From the NCBI RefSeq assembly GCF_000272405.2, contig NZ_AJZM02000102.1:1-31426 (forward strand): a stretch of 31,426 bases of DNA, written 5' to 3'. The position numbers were made by a program, and so were the translations under genes. This document shows positions 15,352 to 23,449 of this stretch, one piece after another. The notes below the pieces were generated by a model, which saw only the letters and a program-made list of their open reading frames with translations, had not been told where the DNA came from and did no database searches. How positions within the stretch are numbered: position 1 is the stretch's first letter; every line of letters begins with the position of its first letter. Source of the stretch: Vibrio tasmaniensis 1F-187. Lineage in GTDB: Bacteria; Pseudomonadota; Gammaproteobacteria; Enterobacterales; Vibrionaceae.

Positions 15352-16383
15352 ATGACTCAACAAGACAACCGCCGCATCGTATTGGCTTCTCGCCCAGTAG
15401 GCGCACCGACTCAAGATAACTTCCGTTTGGAGACAGTAGCCGCACCAACAATTAAAGACGGCGAGATGTTACTTCGCTCAGTTTACCTTTCTCTAGACCC
15501 GTACATGCGTGGCCGAATGAGCGATGCTAAATCTTACGCAAACCCTGTTGCGATTGATGAAGTGATGGTCGGTGCAACCGTGTGTCAGGTTGAAGAGTCA
15601 AACAATAGCGATTTTGAAGTTGGCGAATGGGTACTGGCTTACACCGGTTGGCAAGATCTTGGTGTGTCTGATGGTGAAGGCCTAATCAAACTAGGTAAAG
15701 AGCCAACACACCCTTCTTACGCACTAGGCATCATGGGTATGCCAGGCTTTACTGCGTACATGGGCTTACTTGATATCGGCCAACCTAAAGAAGGCGACAC
15801 TCTAGTCGTTGCGGCTGCAACAGGTGCAGTAGGCGCAACCGTTGGCCAAATCGGAAAATTAAAAGGCTGTCGTGTCATTGGCGTTGCTGGTGGTCAAGAG
15901 AAATGTCAGTACGCGAAAGAAGTGCTTGGTTTTGATGAATGTATCGACCACAAAGCCGACGACTTCGCGGAGCAACTGGCTAAAGCATGTAGCAACGGCA
16001 TCGACGTTTATTTTGAAAACGTTGGCGGCAAGGTGTTCGATGCGGTAATGCCGTTGCTTAACACTGGTGCTCGCATTCCTGTTTGTGGCCTTATTTCACA
16101 ATACAATGCGACATCACTTCCTGAAGGCCCAGATCGCATGTCTAGCCTTATGGGCACTCTTTTGGTCAAGCGTATTAAGATGCAAGGTTTCATTATCTTT
16201 GATGATTACGCACACCGTTACAATGAGTTTGCTGTTCAAATGACAGAATGGTTGTCTCAAGGCAAGATGCATTACCGTGAGCACCTAGTTGAAGGCCTAG
16301 ACGAGGCGCCACAAGCATTCATGGGTCTATTGGAAGGCCAAAACTTCGGTAAGCTTGTTATCAAAACAAACGAAGCTAAATAA
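15352..16383 (+). CDS. curA: CurA-like NADPH-dependent enone/curcumin reductase
   Basis: This 343-residue enzyme is a zinc-independent medium-chain reductase of the leukotriene B4 12-hydroxydehydrogenase group. CurA reduces curcumin and other alpha,beta-unsaturated ketones with NADPH. The length matches E. coli CurA (about 345). Visible features are SLDPYMRGRM in the N-terminal domain, the nucleotide-binding AAATGAVGATVGQIGKLKGCRVIG (AAxGxxG type), and the YFENVGGKVFDAV block diagnostic of the family. It has the second NemR-type operator upstream and a GST 34 bp downstream, so the operon probably clears reactive carbonyls. The physiological substrate is not known from sequence. Confidence 0.9.
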   Translation: MTQQDNRRIVLASRPVGAPTQDNFRLETVAAPTIKDGEMLLRSVYLSLDPYMRGRMSDAKSYANPVAIDEVMVGATVCQVEESNNSDFEVGEWVLAYTGWQDLGVSDGEGLIKLGKEPTHPSYALGIMGMPGFTAYMGLLDIGQPKEGDTLVVAAATGAVGATVGQIGKLKGCRVIGVAGGQEKCQYAKEVLGFDECIDHKADDFAEQLAKACSNGIDVYFENVGGKVFDAVMPLLNTGARIPVCGLISQYNATSLPEGPDRMSSLMGTLLVKRIKMQGFIIFDDYAHRYNEFAVQMTEWLSQGKMHYREHLVEGLDEAPQAFMGLLEGQNFGKLVIKTNEAK

Positions 16384-16417
16384 ATTCAAAAACTGAACCA
16401 GTTAACTAGGTAAAATC

Positions 16418-17038
16418 ATGATTACTTTGCATCACCTAAACAAATCTCGCTCAAAACGCATCATCTGGCTATTGGAAGAGCTTGGAGTAGATTACCAAAT
16501 CAAACCATACCAACGAGACAGTGTAACGTTTCTAGCGCCACCAGAATTGAAGGCCGTTCATCCTCTTGGTAAATCTCCGGTTATTGATGACGATGGCGTC
16601 GTGATCAGCGAATCTGGTGCTATCACCGAGTACCTAATCGACAAATACGGTCAAGGTAAGTTCGCACCAGTGCGCGGCACCGCTGACTACGTGGAATACT
16701 CACAGTGGCTTCACTTCGCTGAAAGCTCTGGTATTCTGCCAATGCTACTTAAAATCTTTGTGATGAAAGACGGTTGCGAGACTAATTTCCTTGGCGGCTA
16801 CGCTGATGATGAAAACCAAAAGATCCTAACCTTTGTCAACGAAGCGCTTGAAGGTAAAACTTACCTTGTTGCTGATACTCTGACGGGTGCCGATTTCATG
16901 ATGTCGTTCATCGTAGAAATCGTGGGTAACTTCGGTGCCACTGCGCTCTACCCTAACATTGCTAAATACGGTGATCTTTTAACGAGCCACCCTGCTTACC
17001 AAAAAGCCGAGCAACTAGAGCTAGAACACTCGAACTGA
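16418..17038 (+). CDS. Glutathione S-transferase
   Basis: This 206-residue cytosolic GST conjugates glutathione to electrophiles or acts as a peroxidase. It has the N-terminal thioredoxin-like fold (MITLHHLNKSRSKRIIWLLEEL, with Ser in the usual catalytic region), the glutathione-binding loop HPLGKSPVI and ESGAITEYLID, and an all-helical C-terminal domain with the conserved GADFMMSF (a T/S-x-x-D type N-capping box). The start has AGGTAAA upstream. It lies 34 bp after curA in the same direction and completes the nemR-regulated detoxification unit. It resembles the GstB-like proteobacterial group, but the subclass is not certain. Confidence 0.92.
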   Translation: MITLHHLNKSRSKRIIWLLEELGVDYQIKPYQRDSVTFLAPPELKAVHPLGKSPVIDDDGVVISESGAITEYLIDKYGQGKFAPVRGTADYVEYSQWLHFAESSGILPMLLKIFVMKDGCETNFLGGYADDENQKILTFVNEALEGKTYLVADTLTGADFMMSFIVEIVGNFGATALYPNIAKYGDLLTSHPAYQKAEQLELEHSN

Positions 17039-17090
17039 TCGAGTTTCAATCAAGCTCGGACGCGCTTCGGATAAGCACAAGCAACTAAAT

Positions 17091-17125
17091 GAAGCCAAAG
17101 CCGATTTATCTTTCGCTTTGGCTTC
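17091..17125. terminator. Hairpin after the GST gene
   Basis: GAAGCCAAAGC and GCTTTGGCTTC form a perfect 11-bp stem with a 13-base loop. No clear T-run follows on the plus strand, so it may be a weak or factor-assisted terminator, or only mRNA end protection. Confidence 0.5.
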
Positions 17126-17189
17126 TCATTTGCCTTCATTTCGACAACAATACCGAACTCTAACTGAACAGCCATAGAGTTTGATCTTC

Positions 17190-18872
17190 ATGTCAGCAAA
17201 CCTTGCTCAATACACACCACTGCACCTAAAAAACGACAATACGAATGTAGACTTACCGCTACCGACTCGTTTTACGTTTCCGTACTACTACACACCACAT
17301 CCAACGTGTGAGTTTGCCATGCAGCAACTTCAGCAGTCGTTACTCGACTGCGGTGTGAATGAAACATCGCAAGGCAACCTCTACGCCGTGCTTCTTGTTC
17401 AGAACCCAACTACACAAGAGCTAGGTTACCTTTCTGCGTTTTCAGGTTTGCAGTTATATCCGTCTTTGGCCTCTCAGTTAAACAACATTAACTTTGTTCC
17501 ATCAGCCTTCGATTCAGAACAGTTTCAATCTCACAACAGTGCAAACCTTGCTCGCCAATCGCAACTAGCGGATGACATTGAAAAACTACAACAGTCGCAC
17601 AACCTAGACGCATTATTGGCTGAATTTGAAGAGTTAAAAATCGAATCAGCACAAGCTATCGAAGCCTTTCAATTAGCCATGGCAGCAAACAAATCTCAGC
17701 GTAACGAACTCAGAGAACAAGCCAATCAAGAAAAGGCATTGGGGAATCTAGAGTCAGCAGCGAATTTGCTCAAACAACTGGGCAATCAAAGCAGCCAAGA
17801 GAAACGCGACTTAAAAGCACTTAGAATCGAGTTGAAACAAAAGATCGCAGAACGCCAGTCGCAAGTTGATGCTATCGAAAGCGAACTCACGAGCCGCAAG
17901 CAAGAGTACCAAGCGATCTCAGCCGAATTAGAAGCGCAACGGTTGTCTCATTATCGCTTTAACAACCAAGCTCTCGAATCAAAGAACCTGCTTGAATTGT
18001 TAGATGGCAAAGACGCTCTTGAAGGCTCTGGCGACTGCTGCCTACCTAAGCTGCTTAATTTTGCTTTTGAACACGGCTTTCAGCCATTAGCATTGTCTGA
18101 GTTTTGGTGGGGATTGCCTCCAACGGCTGTCATTCGCCAGCACGCAAACCTGTACCCGGTTTGCCAAAGTAAAAGCTTCGAGATCCTCGACCACCAGTTA
18201 AACGGCATCGAATTAGAAGAGAACCCGCTTATCGTGAACCCTGCGGTTGGTAAGTCGTTTGATATTGTCTATGAAGATGACGAGATCGTGGTGGTGAATA
18301 AACCCGAGGAGTTCTTGTCGGTTCCTGGTAAGTTTATCGAAGACTCTGTTTATACCCGTATTAAAGCGCGTTATCCCGATGCAACAGGCCCTTTGATTAT
18401 CCATCGATTGGACATGTCGACGTCAGGCTTATTGATCTTGGCGCTGACCGCAGAGTCCAATAAACACATCCAGAAGCAGTTCATTGATAGAACCGTAGAG
18501 AAACGATATACAGCTCTGTTAGATGGTGAAATCGACGGCAAATCTGGCGATATCAGCTTGCCCTTGCGCGGCGACATAACAGACAGACCAAGACAATTGG
18601 TTTGCCATGAACATGGACGTAATGCTGAAACTCATTGGGAAGCGGTCAGCACCAACAATGGCAAAACCAAGGTTCACTTGTACCCTAAAACAGGACGAAC
18701 CCACCAGCTGCGCGTACACTGTGCTCACCCGTCAGGCCTTGGTGTACCGATTCGTGGTGACGACTTATACGGATACAAACGTGAGCGTTTACACCTTCAC
18801 GCTGGCTACTTAAAACTGATTCACCCAACAACCGGTGAATGGCTCGAGTTTGAAGTGCCTTCTGAGTTCTAA
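17190..18872 (+). CDS. RluA-family pseudouridine synthase with long N-terminal extension
   Basis: This 560-residue protein has three parts. An N-terminal domain (about 1-120, with YTPHPTCEFAMQQL and GYLSAFSG) comes first. A long charged coiled coil (about 130-260) is followed by the GSGDCCLPKLLNFAFEHGF and EFWWG region. A C-terminal RluA catalytic domain starts at about 355. The catalytic motif HRLDMSTSGL (405-414) carries the essential Asp408, and GRTHQLRVH and the late LHAGYLKLIHP are typical. It isomerises uridine in rRNA or tRNA; the target cannot be read from sequence. The ATG at 17190 was preferred to an in-frame TTG at 17181, which has no room for a ribosome site. The classical RluA is much shorter (about 220 residues). 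No role is known to me for the N-terminal and coiled-coil parts. Confidence 0.9.
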   Translation: MSANLAQYTPLHLKNDNTNVDLPLPTRFTFPYYYTPHPTCEFAMQQLQQSLLDCGVNETSQGNLYAVLLVQNPTTQELGYLSAFSGLQLYPSLASQLNNINFVPSAFDSEQFQSHNSANLARQSQLADDIEKLQQSHNLDALLAEFEELKIESAQAIEAFQLAMAANKSQRNELREQANQEKALGNLESAANLLKQLGNQSSQEKRDLKALRIELKQKIAERQSQVDAIESELTSRKQEYQAISAELEAQRLSHYRFNNQALESKNLLELLDGKDALEGSGDCCLPKLLNFAFEHGFQPLALSEFWWGLPPTAVIRQHANLYPVCQSKSFEILDHQLNGIELEENPLIVNPAVGKSFDIVYEDDEIVVVNKPEEFLSVPGKFIEDSVYTRIKARYPDATGPLIIHRLDMSTSGLLILALTAESNKHIQKQFIDRTVEKRYTALLDGEIDGKSGDISLPLRGDITDRPRQLVCHEHGRNAETHWEAVSTNNGKTKVHLYPKTGRTHQLRVHCAHPSGLGVPIRGDDLYGYKRERLHLHAGYLKLIHPTTGEWLEFEVPSEF

Positions 18873-18886
18873 ACCGTTTCCATTTG

Positions 18887-18905
18887 GTAGGGCTTCGTGC
18901 CCTAC
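18887..18905 (+). terminator. Hairpin after the pseudouridine synthase gene
   Basis: GTAGGGC and GCCCTAC pair perfectly around TTCGT, followed by TCTTATTT. The T-run is interrupted, so this is a moderate-strength terminator candidate. Confidence 0.5.
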
Positions 18906-18952
18906 TCTTATTTCCTTTGCCTCTCATAGCTATCGCTACATGTCGAATAAAC

Positions 18953-19309
18953 TTAGTACGATGCAATGACCAAGAAGCCAGAACCCAACAGAGTAACTAT
19001 CGCGGGAATACCATCCTTCCACGTATCGAATCTCAAATGAAAGTAAATCGCCCCTAGTGAAGTACTCGCTAATATCAAACCTCCCATCAGTTGCGTATGT
19101 TCAGGTGCTAAACCAACCAAAGCACAGAGCAACAATACAGCTCCAGTAAACTCAACCATGCCAACTAGAAACATGATGACGCGATTTAATCCATAGCTTT
19201 TAAAAAAGCCAAGCTGGATTTCAAACACTTTCTTTTGCCAAGCAATTGTCTTGATTGAACTCGCCAATAAAAAGAACACCACTAGTAATACACTCACTAC
19301 TGTACTCAT
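18953..19309 (-). CDS. DoxX-like small membrane protein
   Basis: This 118-residue protein with four hydrophobic helices resembles the DoxX/DoxD family (quinone- or redox-linked membrane proteins of mostly unknown function). The helix-loop pattern (MSTVVSVLLVVFFLLASSIK, QLGFFKSYGLNRVIMFLVGMVEFTGAVLL, a short polar loop, two more helices) fits. The start at 19309 has AAAGGTGG upstream. A longer frame opening at 19444 overlaps the lysR start and lacks a ribosome site. It is divergent from a LysR-family regulator with a perfect palindrome between, so it is probably the LysR target. Confidence 0.75.
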   Translation of the reverse strand: MSTVVSVLLVVFFLLASSIKTIAWQKKVFEIQLGFFKSYGLNRVIMFLVGMVEFTGAVLLLCALVGLAPEHTQLMGGLILASTSLGAIYFHLRFDTWKDGIPAIVTLLGSGFLVIASY

Positions 19310-19399
19310 GTTGCCACCTTTCTTAAGAATCATTAACCTAGTGGAATCATTTAACCATTCATAAATAGAACGATAAATGCTAGTTTTATGATAGTTAGG

Positions 19400-19414
19400 A
19401 TTCCAATTTGGAAT
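19400..19414. promoter_or_regulatory. Palindromic operator between doxX-like and lysR genes
   Basis: ATTCCAATTTGGAAT is a perfect 15-bp palindrome (7-bp arms, one central base) in the 140-bp divergent spacer. It contains the LysR-type T-N11-A pattern and lies about 36 bp before lysR and 91 bp before the doxX-like start. Confidence 0.7.
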
Positions 19415-19449
19415 GATTGGGTTTAGGTACAAGATATAGGACAACTAGA

Positions 19450-20346
19450 ATGGATAAAATTGAGTGTATTCGTATCTTCGTGGAAACTGCGCAGCTGAAC
19501 AGTTTTACTGCTACTGCCAATAAACTCGACGTGACACAAAGTGCCGTAAGTAAAAAGATTGCGTGGTTAGAAAGTGATTTAGGAATGACGCTGTTTCAGC
19601 GAAACAGTCGCAAAATATCCCTAACCCATGCAGGCAAAGACTACCTGACTTATTGCTCCCGTTTACTCGAAGAGATGTCTACCATAGAAAGTAGGCTCAA
19701 GCGTGAAACAGAATCCGTGGAAGGTGAGCTTAAAATATCTGCGCCAAGTGCTTTTTCATCGATGTTACTCAGTGAGCCGCTTCAAGCTTTCATTGAACAG
19801 CACCCAGGTATCCGCATTAACCTCAGCATCGATGACCGCATCGTCAACCTTAATGAACACAATATTGATGTTGCCATCCGCGCGTCACAACTCAAAGACT
19901 CAGGGCTAAAAGCACGCTTCTTGTTTAACAACAAAGTTCACTACTTCGCATCACCAGATTATCTAGAAAAACAAGGGATTCCTCTGTATCCACAAGATTT
20001 GAGCGAACACCAATGCTTAACCTACTCCCTGATGAGCCCTGCGAATGAATGGCGTTTTACCGACAAGAGCGACAAAACTAATACCATTAAAGTAAATCAA
20101 ATATTCACTTCAGATAGCCCAGATATGCTACTTAAAATGGCTCGACAAGGTTTAGGTATTGTTGCTTTACCGGATTGGATGGGCAAAGAGTATGTTGAGA
20201 AAGGAGAACTAAAAAGGTTATTGGAAGATTGGAGTAATAACCAGCTACCAATGTACGTGGTGTATCATGCGAGCGATTATTTGCCCCAAAGAATCCGAGT
20301 GTTTATCGATTTTCTTGCGAAGTATTTGAGCGCAAGGAATAGTTAA
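19450..20346 (+). CDS. LysR-family transcriptional regulator
   Basis: This 298-residue LysR regulator has the N-terminal winged helix-turn-helix (SFTATANKLDVTQSAVSKKIAWLESDLGMTLFQR, about 19-52) and a C-terminal co-inducer domain (about 90-298, with SAPSAFSS, FASPDYL, LLKMARQGLGIVALPDWMG). The family is certain; the inducer is not. The start ATG at 19450 matches the usual family N-terminus (MDKIECIRIF). A TTG 33 bases upstream would add an unlikely extension. It is divergent from the doxX-like gene, a standard arrangement for autoregulation plus regulation of the neighbour. The subgroup resembles the AaeR/DsdC-like CrgA class that controls small redox or drug-response genes, but I do not assign it. 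Confidence 0.93.
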   Translation: MDKIECIRIFVETAQLNSFTATANKLDVTQSAVSKKIAWLESDLGMTLFQRNSRKISLTHAGKDYLTYCSRLLEEMSTIESRLKRETESVEGELKISAPSAFSSMLLSEPLQAFIEQHPGIRINLSIDDRIVNLNEHNIDVAIRASQLKDSGLKARFLFNNKVHYFASPDYLEKQGIPLYPQDLSEHQCLTYSLMSPANEWRFTDKSDKTNTIKVNQIFTSDSPDMLLKMARQGLGIVALPDWMGKEYVEKGELKRLLEDWSNNQLPMYVVYHASDYLPQRIRVFIDFLAKYLSARNS

Positions 20347-20368
20347 AGCTCTAAGAACAGTTAGAGCT
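20347..20368 (+). terminator. Weak hairpin after lysR
   Basis: AGCTCTAA and TTAGAGCT pair around GAACAG right after the lysR stop codon. There is no T-run, so a true terminator is not certain. Confidence 0.3.
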
Positions 20369-20397
20369 CAACTAACATCGATAGCTAAGATAAAGTC

Positions 20398-20691
20398 TTA
20401 ACCCATTACATCCTTGCGCTGATCAACACATTCAAAAGAGGCCATTTCGAATTCACGACAGATCCAAGGTCGGTTTTCGTAAATAGTACACATCAGTGTT
20501 TCTCTATCTACAGCAGAACACCAACCGTCGTCGAGTCGCAACATCGTTTCGCCGCCCCATTCATCATAAGCGATATGCTCTTCAGGTACGCCTGTATCTG
20601 TGATGATCATAACCTCTAAACGGCAACAGCATGCCTGACAATTAGCACATGTTACTTCGGGTTCGGTTACGTTCTTTATCTCAATCGTCAT
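20398..20691 (-). CDS. YkgJ-type zinc/iron Cys-cluster protein
   Basis: This 97-residue protein of the YkgJ/UPF0153 family has eight cysteines in the conserved order: CANCQACCC near the N-terminus, then DDGWCSAV, LMCTIYENRPWICREFEMASFEC. The RPWICREF motif is typical. Such proteins probably bind a zinc ion or an iron-sulfur cluster; the function is unknown. It is soluble and cytoplasmic, with no signal peptide. The gene converges with lysR and is divergent from nothing obvious upstream. Confidence 0.85.
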   Translation of the reverse strand: MTIEIKNVTEPEVTCANCQACCCRLEVMIITDTGVPEEHIAYDEWGGETMLRLDDGWCSAVDRETLMCTIYENRPWICREFEMASFECVDQRKDVMG

Positions 20692-20888
20692 AAGTGACTA
20701 CGCTGCTAAATTTTGCGTATAGTAATCGAAACCGACCGCTACGGCTAATAAAGATAGTGCGGCGCAGTGTTTTGATTGATGTAGAAATAAAAATAGGCGC
20801 TGTGATTTACTCACAACGCCCATACTATTTATGGTTTTCCATCGCGACTTGTCGCCACTATCTCGCTTTACAACAGACTAGCCTCGAT

Positions 20889-22073
20889 TTAGAACAGACT
20901 AGCAAAAAATAGCTTTACGTAGTCCATCAAGCGTTTGAACAAGCCAGCCTGCTCTACCGCTTCCAACGCGATCAAAGGTTGAGTTTGAACATCTTCACCA
21001 TCAACGGTGTAATGAACAACGCCTAAGGTTTGGCCTTCTGAAATCGGGGCTTTCAGTTCAGATATTAGTTCAATCGATGCCGTTAACTTTTTGCTGTCTG
21101 ACTTAGGCAGCGTAATAAACGTATCTTCTGCAACGCCTAGCTTCAACGTATCTTGAGCACCAAACCACACCTTCTCTTCAGCGACTTGGTCACCGCCTTG
21201 ATGAGGGTTTAGAGTATCGAAGAAACGAAAACCATAGCTCAACAATTGTTTGCTGTCTGACTCACGACTCTTAACGCTTGATGCGCCCATCACAACCGCA
21301 ATAAGTCTCATCTCACCTTGTGTCGCCGAACTCGCTAAACTGTAGCCGGCACCAGAGGTGTAGCCTGTTTTCATGCCATCGACCGTCAAGCTTCTATCAC
21401 GTAATAAGCCATTGCGGTTGTGTTGTGTAATCTTGTTGTAGCTAAACGAGCGTTCGCTGTATAAACCATACACATCCGGTAAATCGCGAATAATCGCACG
21501 GCCTAATAGAGCGATATCATAAGGCGTTGAATAGAGATCGTCCGCATCTAAACCATGTGCATTCGCAAAATGGGTATTTTCCAGTTTTAGCGAAGCTGCC
21601 CAAGAGTTCATCAAGTCAACAAATGCATCTTGTGAGCCTGCAACATGTTCTGCAATCGCAACACTCGCATCGTTCCCTGATTGAATAATCAAGCCACGGT
21701 AAAGATCCATCATCGCGACATCAGTGTTCACTTCGATGAACATTTTTGAAGAATCAGGGAAGTTTTTCGCCCATGCGTTTTCGCTAATTCGCACCTGATC
21801 ATCCGCAGAGATGTTACCTCGTTTCATCTCTTGTCCAGCCACATAACTGGTCATAAGCTTGGTTAAACTCGCTGGGTTCAACTTAGTGTGTGCGTTTTTT
21901 TCTACCAGCACATCACCAGAGTTAAAATCAATTAACACATACCCTTTTGCGCCTAGGCTAGGTGGGCTTGGTACTATAGAAGGTGCCGCGACAGCAGTAT
22001 TTGCTACGATCGCTGCGTTACTTACAATGAACATACTTAATAGAGGGAGAGAGTATTTTGAGAACCGTTTCAT
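20889..22073 (-). CDS. D-alanyl-D-alanine carboxypeptidase (PBP5/6-type)
   Basis: This 394-residue low-molecular-weight penicillin-binding protein trims the terminal D-Ala from peptidoglycan stem peptides in the periplasm. A signal peptide covers about residues 1-30 (cleavage near AVAA-PS). The catalytic triads are all present: SLTK (Ser69, Lys72), SGN (132-134), and KTG (235-237). The C-terminal PBP5 domain and the amphipathic helix FKRLMDYVKLFFASLF anchor it to the inner membrane. The length fits DacA/DacC (about 400). Vibrios usually have the main dacA near rlpA and lipB on the large chromosome. This one has no such neighbours, so it may be a second paralogue (dacC- or dacD-like); the symbol is left blank. 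Confidence 0.93.
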   Translation of the reverse strand: MKRFSKYSLPLLSMFIVSNAAIVANTAVAAPSIVPSPPSLGAKGYVLIDFNSGDVLVEKNAHTKLNPASLTKLMTSYVAGQEMKRGNISADDQVRISENAWAKNFPDSSKMFIEVNTDVAMMDLYRGLIIQSGNDASVAIAEHVAGSQDAFVDLMNSWAASLKLENTHFANAHGLDADDLYSTPYDIALLGRAIIRDLPDVYGLYSERSFSYNKITQHNRNGLLRDRSLTVDGMKTGYTSGAGYSLASSATQGEMRLIAVVMGASSVKSRESDSKQLLSYGFRFFDTLNPHQGGDQVAEEKVWFGAQDTLKLGVAEDTFITLPKSDSKKLTASIELISELKAPISEGQTLGVVHYTVDGEDVQTQPLIALEAVEQAGLFKRLMDYVKLFFASLF

Positions 22074-22251
22074 TGAATTAAACCTAAGTTAACGTTTTGT
22101 TCAGTATAGACAAATGCTAGCAAAAGAAGCGCGAACTTTACGTTGCTTTACGTATTTGTACGGTTCGTTACAAATAAAAAAGTATAATCTGCGACCTGTC
22201 CGTTTTTTACACAAAAACGATTGACTCAATGAATGCATTCAACACTTCGCT

Positions 22252-22836
22252 TTACCTCTCGGGCATACGTCTAAATAACATTTCAACAAAGCCCATAACC
22301 CGCTGTTTGCTTTCGCTCGGCTCTAAATCAGGTTGGATACCAGACTGCGCCAGTGCTTGCCACTGTATAACTTCCGAATTAGGAACAAAAAAAGCAATAT
22401 ACAAAGATCCTTTCTCGCTTACCTTTCCATCATCACTATAAAATGGCACACCTGTAGATAGCTGAATCGCATCAAAGATCGATTCATCGTTCAGTTCAGA
22501 TTCTTCAGCTAATCCAAAACCCACTACGACATCACCAGCCCCGGATTTCAACTGATAACCTTTCAATGAAAGTTGTTCTTTAATCGCTTCGCGTACAAGA
22601 TCAGTGACGACCGTCTTGTCATATTTTTCAGAAAGGTACACTTGCTCTGATTCGGGATGCCATGAGTACGTGACTACCCCATGCTTCATGAAATCAAAGT
22701 CACCACTGGTCACCACGCCATAATTGTGAGTTGGAGTCGTTTCATTGGTTGTACACGCTGTCAGTCCAATCGCTATCAAAGCCAACAACGCGACTTTATT
22801 TACGCCTTTTGTTGCACATATGAATCGTTTTATCAT
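22252..22836 (-). CDS. DUF4136 lipoprotein
   Basis: This 194-residue lipoprotein (lipobox IGLTA-C28) has a DUF4136 domain. The family is common in Vibrio and other gammaproteobacteria and has no known function. The sequence has DFDFMKHGVVTYSWHPES, VREAIKEQLSLKGYQL and GDVVVGFGL, a typical beta-rich fold with one helix. It probably faces the periplasm on the outer membrane. A Fur-box-like sequence overlaps its promoter region, 20 bp before the start codon. It is separated from dacA by about 180 bp with no obvious partner. Confidence 0.78.
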   Translation of the reverse strand: MIKRFICATKGVNKVALLALIAIGLTACTTNETTPTHNYGVVTSGDFDFMKHGVVTYSWHPESEQVYLSEKYDKTVVTDLVREAIKEQLSLKGYQLKSGAGDVVVGFGLAEESELNDESIFDAIQLSTGVPFYSDDGKVSEKGSLYIAFFVPNSEVIQWQALAQSGIQPDLEPSESKQRVMGFVEMLFRRMPER

Positions 22837-22856
22837 TCGCGGCTTCCTTTCCTATA

Positions 22857-22871
22857 CAAGAATAATTATCA
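22857..22871. promoter_or_regulatory. Fur-box-like sequence upstream of the DUF4136 gene
   Basis: The minus strand reads TGATAATTATTCTTG, matching the 7-1-7 Fur consensus TGATAAT-N-ATTATCA at 11 of 14 positions. It ends 20 bp before the start codon. The region is AT-rich, so chance is possible. Confidence 0.3.
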
Positions 22872-22964
22872 ATTTGACCTTCAACATAAACAGTAATTAT
22901 ATTAATAGAAAGATCATTAAACGTTTGCGTAATCGCTAACCTTCACTTCTACTCATTTTGGGGG

Positions 22965-22993
22965 TTTAACCACAGAAATAGACTCGGTATAGT
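22965..22993 (+). promoter_or_regulatory. Candidate promoter of the YgjV-like gene
   Basis: TTTAAC at 22965 and TATAGT at 22988 are spaced 17 bp. The -35 is poor. The predicted leader is about 100 nt and contains the small stem CCGAT-AAAGC-ATCGG (23069-23083). Confidence 0.35.
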
Positions 22994-23104
22994 AAACTTA
23001 GTTAAACATAACCAAACCATTCGGGGCACGGAGCTTCCTCAATCATCTCATGAAGAGAAGAATTGGTACCGATAAAGCATCGGCAAATTTAAGAGGGTCA
23101 CACA

Positions 23105-23359
23105 ATGGAATTCAATATGGTTGAAATTTTAGGTTACGCGGCATCTATTATGGTCGCAATTTCATTAACAATGAAAGATATCGTGCGTCTGCGTGTCCTT
23201 AACTTTGTTGGCTGTACTCTATTCACAGCATACGGCGTTATGATTGATGCATGGCCAGTGGTTGCAACCAACGGTTTCATCGCTTGTGTGAACATCTACT
23301 TCCTTGCAAAAATGCAAAAGGAAAAAAAAAATGAAGCGATGAAAGCAGCAAAAGCTTAG
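23105..23359 (+). CDS. YgjV-like small inner-membrane protein
   Basis: This 84-residue protein has three hydrophobic helices and resembles the YgjV family (Imp-YgjV) and SemiSWEET-like small membrane proteins. Matching features are a GYAASIMVAISLTMKDIVRLRVLNFVG block, FTAYGVMIDAWPVV, and NGFIACVNIYFLAKM. The C-terminus is charged (KEKKNEAMKAAKA). An AGAGGG ribosome site fixes the start. It is a single gene with its own promoter candidate and a strong terminator. Function is unknown; SemiSWEET-like sugar transport is possible but no sugar-binding residues can be confirmed. Confidence 0.72.
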   Translation: MEFNMVEILGYAASIMVAISLTMKDIVRLRVLNFVGCTLFTAYGVMIDAWPVVATNGFIACVNIYFLAKMQKEKKNEAMKAAKA

Positions 23360-23389
23360 ATTAACGGCCAGCACTTTCAAACAATTCTA

Positions 23390-23425
23390 AAAAAGCCCAA
23401 ATAGAACGTTCTATTTGGGCTTTTT
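23390..23425 (+). terminator. Perfect terminator after the YgjV-like gene
   Basis: AAAAAGCCCAAATAGAAC and GTTCTATTTGGGCTTTTT form a perfect 18-bp inverted repeat. A 16-bp stem with an ACGT loop is the likely fold. It also serves the converging diguanylate cyclase gene. Confidence 0.93.
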
Positions 23426-23449
23426 CATGCTTATCAGTTTTAGAAAACT

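Noticed and set aside
19310..19444. N-terminal extension of the DoxX-like frame
   Set aside because: It would cover the divergent spacer and its palindrome and lacks a ribosome site.
20694..20912. 72-codon frame on the plus strand between the YkgJ-type and dac genes
   Set aside because: No ribosome site, no recognisable domain, and it runs into the 3' end of the opposite dac gene. It looks like chance.
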